From Litoditis marina (taxonomy: Eukaryota > Nematoda > Chromadorea > Rhabditida > Rhabditidae): 64,000 nt of DNA. Position 1 is the stretch's first letter. The number at the start of each line of letters is the position of its first letter. Made by a program: the position numbers and the translations under genes. Shown here piece by piece: positions 60,191 to 64,000 of this stretch. Location of the stretch: NCBI GenBank assembly GCA_964036275.1, contig OZ038435.1, forward strand, positions 15,651,920-15,715,919, in the 5' to 3' direction. A model generated the notes under the pieces. That model saw only the letters and a program-made list of their open reading frames with translations, was not told the origin of the DNA and did not search any database.

Positions 60191-63100
60191 TTTACACCTA
60201 TTTTGGTTTTCCGTGGGACTCCACGGGGATTTGAAAAAAATGATCTACCAACCGCACTATGGTTTTTTGTTGCTTCAATACGTCACGAGTATGAACATAT
60301 ACGTTGAAGAAAACAAAATTATTCTATATCCCATTTCACTGCAAATTTTACACCTATTTTGGTTTTCCGTGGGACTCCACGGGGATTTGAAACAAATGAT
60401 CTACCAACCGCACTATGGTTTTTTGTTGCTTCAATACGTCACGAGTATGAACATATACGTTGGAGAAAACAAAATTATTCTATATCCCATTTCACTGCAA
60501 ATTTTACACCTATTTTGGTTTTCCGTGGGACTCCACGGGGATTTGAAACAAATGATCTACCAACCGCACTATGGTTTTTTGTTGCTTCAATACGTCACGA
60601 GTATGAACATATACGTTGAAGAAAACAAAATTATTCTATATCCCATTTCACTGCAAATTTTACACCTATTTTGGTTTTCCGTGGGACTCCACGGGGATTT
60701 GAAACAAATGATCTACCAACCGCACTATGGTTTTTTGTTGCTTCAATACGTCACGAGTATGAACATATACGTTGAAGAAAACAAAATTATTCTATATCCC
60801 ATTTCACTGCAAATTTTACACCTATTTTGGTTTTCCGTGGGACTCCACGGGGATTTGAAACAAATGATCTACCAACCGCACTATGGTTTTTTGTTGCTTC
60901 AATACGTCACGAGTATGAACATATACGTTGGAGAAAACAAAATTATTCTATATCCCATTTCACTGCAAATTTTACACCTATTTTGGTTTTCCGTGGGACT
61001 CCACGGGGATTTGAAACAAATGATCTACCAACCGCACTATGGTTTTTTGTTGCTTCAATACGTCACGAGTATGAACATATACGTTGAAGAAAACAATATT
61101 ATTCTATATCCCATTTCACTGCAAATTTTACACTCATTTTGGTTTTCCGTGGGACTCCACGGGGATTTGAAACAAATGATCTACCAACCGCACTATGGTT
61201 TTTTGTTGGTTTAATACATCACAAGTATCAACATACACATTGAAGAGAACAAAATTATTCTATATCCCATTTCACCGCTAATTTTACACTCATTTTGGTT
61301 TTCCGTGGGACTTCACGGGGATTTGAAGCAATTGATCTACCAACCGCACTCTGGGTTTTTGTTGCTTCAATACGTCACGAGTATGAACATATACATTAAA
61401 GAGAACAGAGTTATTATATATCCATTTCACTGCAAATTTTACACCTATTTTGGTTTTCCGTGGGACTCCACGGGGATTTGAAACAAATGATCTACCAACC
61501 GCACTATGGTTTTTTGTTGGTTCAATACATCACAAGTATCAACATACACATTGAAGAGAACAAAATTATTCTATATCCCATTTCACCGCTAATTTTACAC
61601 TCATTTTGGTTTTCCGTGGGACTTCACGGGGATTTGAAGCAATTGATCTACCAACCGCACTCTGGGTTTTTGTTGCTTCAATACGTCACGAGTATGAACA
61701 TATACATTAAAGAGAACAGAGTTATTCTATATCCATTTCACTGCAAATTTTACACCTATTTTGGTTTTCCGTGGGACTCCACGGGGATTTGAAACAAATG
61801 ATCTACCAACCGCACTATGGTTTTTTGTTGGTTCAATACATCACAAGTATCAACATACACATTGAAGAGGACAAAATTATTCTATATCCCATTTCACCGC
61901 TAATTTTACACTCATTTTGGTTTTCCGTGGGACTTCACGGGGATTTGAAGCAATTGATCTACCAACCGCACTCTGGGTTTTTGTTGCTTCAATACGTCAC
62001 GAGTATGAACATATACATTAAAGAGAACAGAGTTATTCTATATCCATTTCACTGCAAATTTTACACCTATTTTGGTTTTCCGTGGGACTCCACGGGGATT
62101 TGAAACAATTGATCTACCAACCGCACTATGGTTTTTTGTTGCTTCAATACGTCACGAGTATGAACATATACATTAAAGATAACAAAATTATTCTATATCC
62201 CATTTCACCGCTAATTTTACACTCATTTTGGTTTTCCGTGAGACTCCACCGTGATTTGAAAAAAATGATCTACCAACCGTACTATTGTTTTTTGTTGCTT
62301 CAATACGTCACGAGTATGAACATATACATTGAAGAAAACAAAATTATTCTATATCCCATTTCACTGCTAATTTTACACTCATTTCGGTTTTCCGTGGGAC
62401 TCCACCGTGATTTGAAAAAACTGACCTACCAACCGTACTATTGTTTTTTGTTGGTTTAATACATCACAAGTATCAACATACACATTGAAGAGAACAAAAT
62501 TATTCTATATCCCATTTCACTGCTAATTTTACACTCATTTCGGTTTTCCGTGGGACTCCACGGTGATTTGAAAAAATTGATCTACCAACCGTACTATTGT
62601 TTTTTGTTGGTTTAATACATCACAAGTATCAACATACACATTGAAGAGAACAAAATTATTCTATATCCCATTTCACTGCTAATTTTACACTCATTTCGGT
62701 TTTCCGTGGGACTCCACCGTGATTTGAAAAAACTGACCTACCAACCGTACTATTGTTTTTTGTTGGTTTAATACATCACAAGTATCAACATACACATTGA
62801 AGAGAACAAAATTATTCTATATCCCATTTCACTGCTAATTTTACACTCATTTCGGTTTTCCGTGGGACTCCACGGTGATTTGAAAAAATTGATCTACCAA
62901 CCGTACTATTGTTTTTTGTTGGTTTAATACATCACAAGTATCAACATACACATTGAAGAGAACAAAATTATTCTATATCCCATTTCACTGCTAATTTTAC
63001 ACTCATTTCGGTTTTCCGTGGGACTCCACCGTGATTTGAAAAAACTGACCTACCAACCGTACTATTGTTTTTTGTTGGTTTAATACATCACAAGTATCAA

Positions 63101-64000
63101 CATACACATTGAAGAGAACAAAATTATTCTATATCCCATTTCACTGCAAATTTTACACCTATTTTGGTTTTCCGTGGGACTCCACGGGGATTTGAAAAAA
63201 AAAGGTCTACCAACCGCACTATGGTTTTTTGTTGGTTTAATACATCACAAGTATCAACATACACATTGAAGAGAACAAAATTATTCTATATCCCATTTCA
63301 CTGCTAATTTTACACTCATTTTGGTTTTCCGTGGGACTCCACCGTGATTTGAAAAAACTGACCTACCAACCGTACTATTGTTTTTTGTTGGTTTAATACA
63401 TCACAAGTATCAACATACACATTGAAGAGAACAAAATTATTCTATATCCCATTTCACTGCAAATTTTACACCTATTTTGGTTTTCCGTGGGACTCCACGG
63501 GGATTTGAAACAAATGATCTACCAACCGCACTATGGTTTTTTGTTGCTTCAATACGTCACGAGTATGAACATATACGTTGAAGAAAACAATATTATTCTA
63601 TATCCCATTTCACTGCAAATTTTACACTCATTTTGGTTTTCCGTGGGACTCCACGGGGATTTGAAACAAATGATCTACCAACCGCACTATGGTTTTTTGT
63701 TGGTTTAATACATCACAAGTATCAACATACACATTGAAGAGAACAAAATTATTCTATATCCCATTTCACCGCTAATTTTACACTCATTTTGGTTTTCCGT
63801 GGGACTTCACGGGGATTTGAAGCAATTGATCTACCAACCGCACTCTGGGTTTTTGTTGCTTCAATACGTCACGAGTATGAACATATACATTAAAGAGAAC
63901 AGAGTTATTCTATATCCATTTCACTGCAAATTTTACACCTATTTTGGTTTTCCGTGGGACTCCACGGGGATTTGAAACAAATGATCTACCAACCGCACTA
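60190..64000. repeat. 156-bp satellite array S4 (right end cut by window)
   Basis: About 24 units with visible higher-order periods: a 468-bp trimer (GGAGAAAAC at 60471 and 60939), a 311-bp dimer with a 1-bp deletion in TATATCCATTTC (starts 61460, 61771 and 62082), and a 312-bp dimer alternating AAAAAATTGATC and AAAAAACTGACC from about 62460 to 63110. A unit near 63200 has an extra A run. Confidence 0.96.

Overview
The window looks like eukaryotic, nematode-type DNA, most likely a rhabditid such as Caenorhabditis. Reasons: AT-rich sequence; coding regions split into small exons (30-330 bp) by short introns; introns starting GTGAGT, GTAAGT or GTCAGT and ending mostly in TTTCAG; small tRNA-derived and foldback elements in introns; no bacterial gene organisation. 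The genus is an inference. Exon models were built by reading splice sites, intron phase and cross-copy conservation by eye.

Layout. The window is a nest of segmental duplications separated by satellite arrays. S (156-bp satellite) occurs at 1-4335, 13958-19863, 51598-53260 and 60190-64000. Block A (two convergent genes, P on + and M on -) occurs at about 4336-10160, 19864-25740 and 34985-40560. Block B (one multi-exon - strand gene, called B here) occurs at about 11170-13957, 48208-51597 and 58420-60189. The first stretch, S-A-B-S-A, is a tandem duplication with an offset near 15.5 kb. A second 157-bp satellite (53277-55313) abuts the third S array and is related to it through a shared core. 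Between A2 and A3 (28641-34984) lies a gene-free stretch of old repeats, palindromic motifs and a hAT-like element.

Genes. Two unrecognised families account for almost all coding sequence. Family 1 (P, M and G) encodes type I single-pass membrane proteins: signal peptide, four conserved cysteines, Ser/Thr/Lys-rich stalk, one membrane helix near residue 220, basic stop-transfer and a short tail. M (39593-43055) and G (43813-48061) can be read as whole eight-exon-pattern genes with matching intron phases; they lie head to tail on the - strand. Other copies of M are 5'-truncated, and one carries a duplicated exon 5-6 pair. P is seen only as its last three exons, in three copies. Family 2 (gene B) is another membrane protein, and all three copies are damaged in different ways: a nonsense codon in the last exon, a nonsense codon plus a net 23-bp deletion in the third exon, and truncation by satellite.

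Mobile and repeat content: TTAA-flanked piggyBac-like MITEs, one with its empty site preserved in the sister copy; a 654-bp hAT-like MITE with an 8-bp target duplication and an AATTCC-rich interior; tRNA-derived SINE-like elements; large foldbacks; and C/G-rich inverted repeats. The most intriguing signal is the dyad CCGTGGGACTCCACGG. It is kept in nearly every unit of both satellites and also occurs as paired copies in block B flanks.
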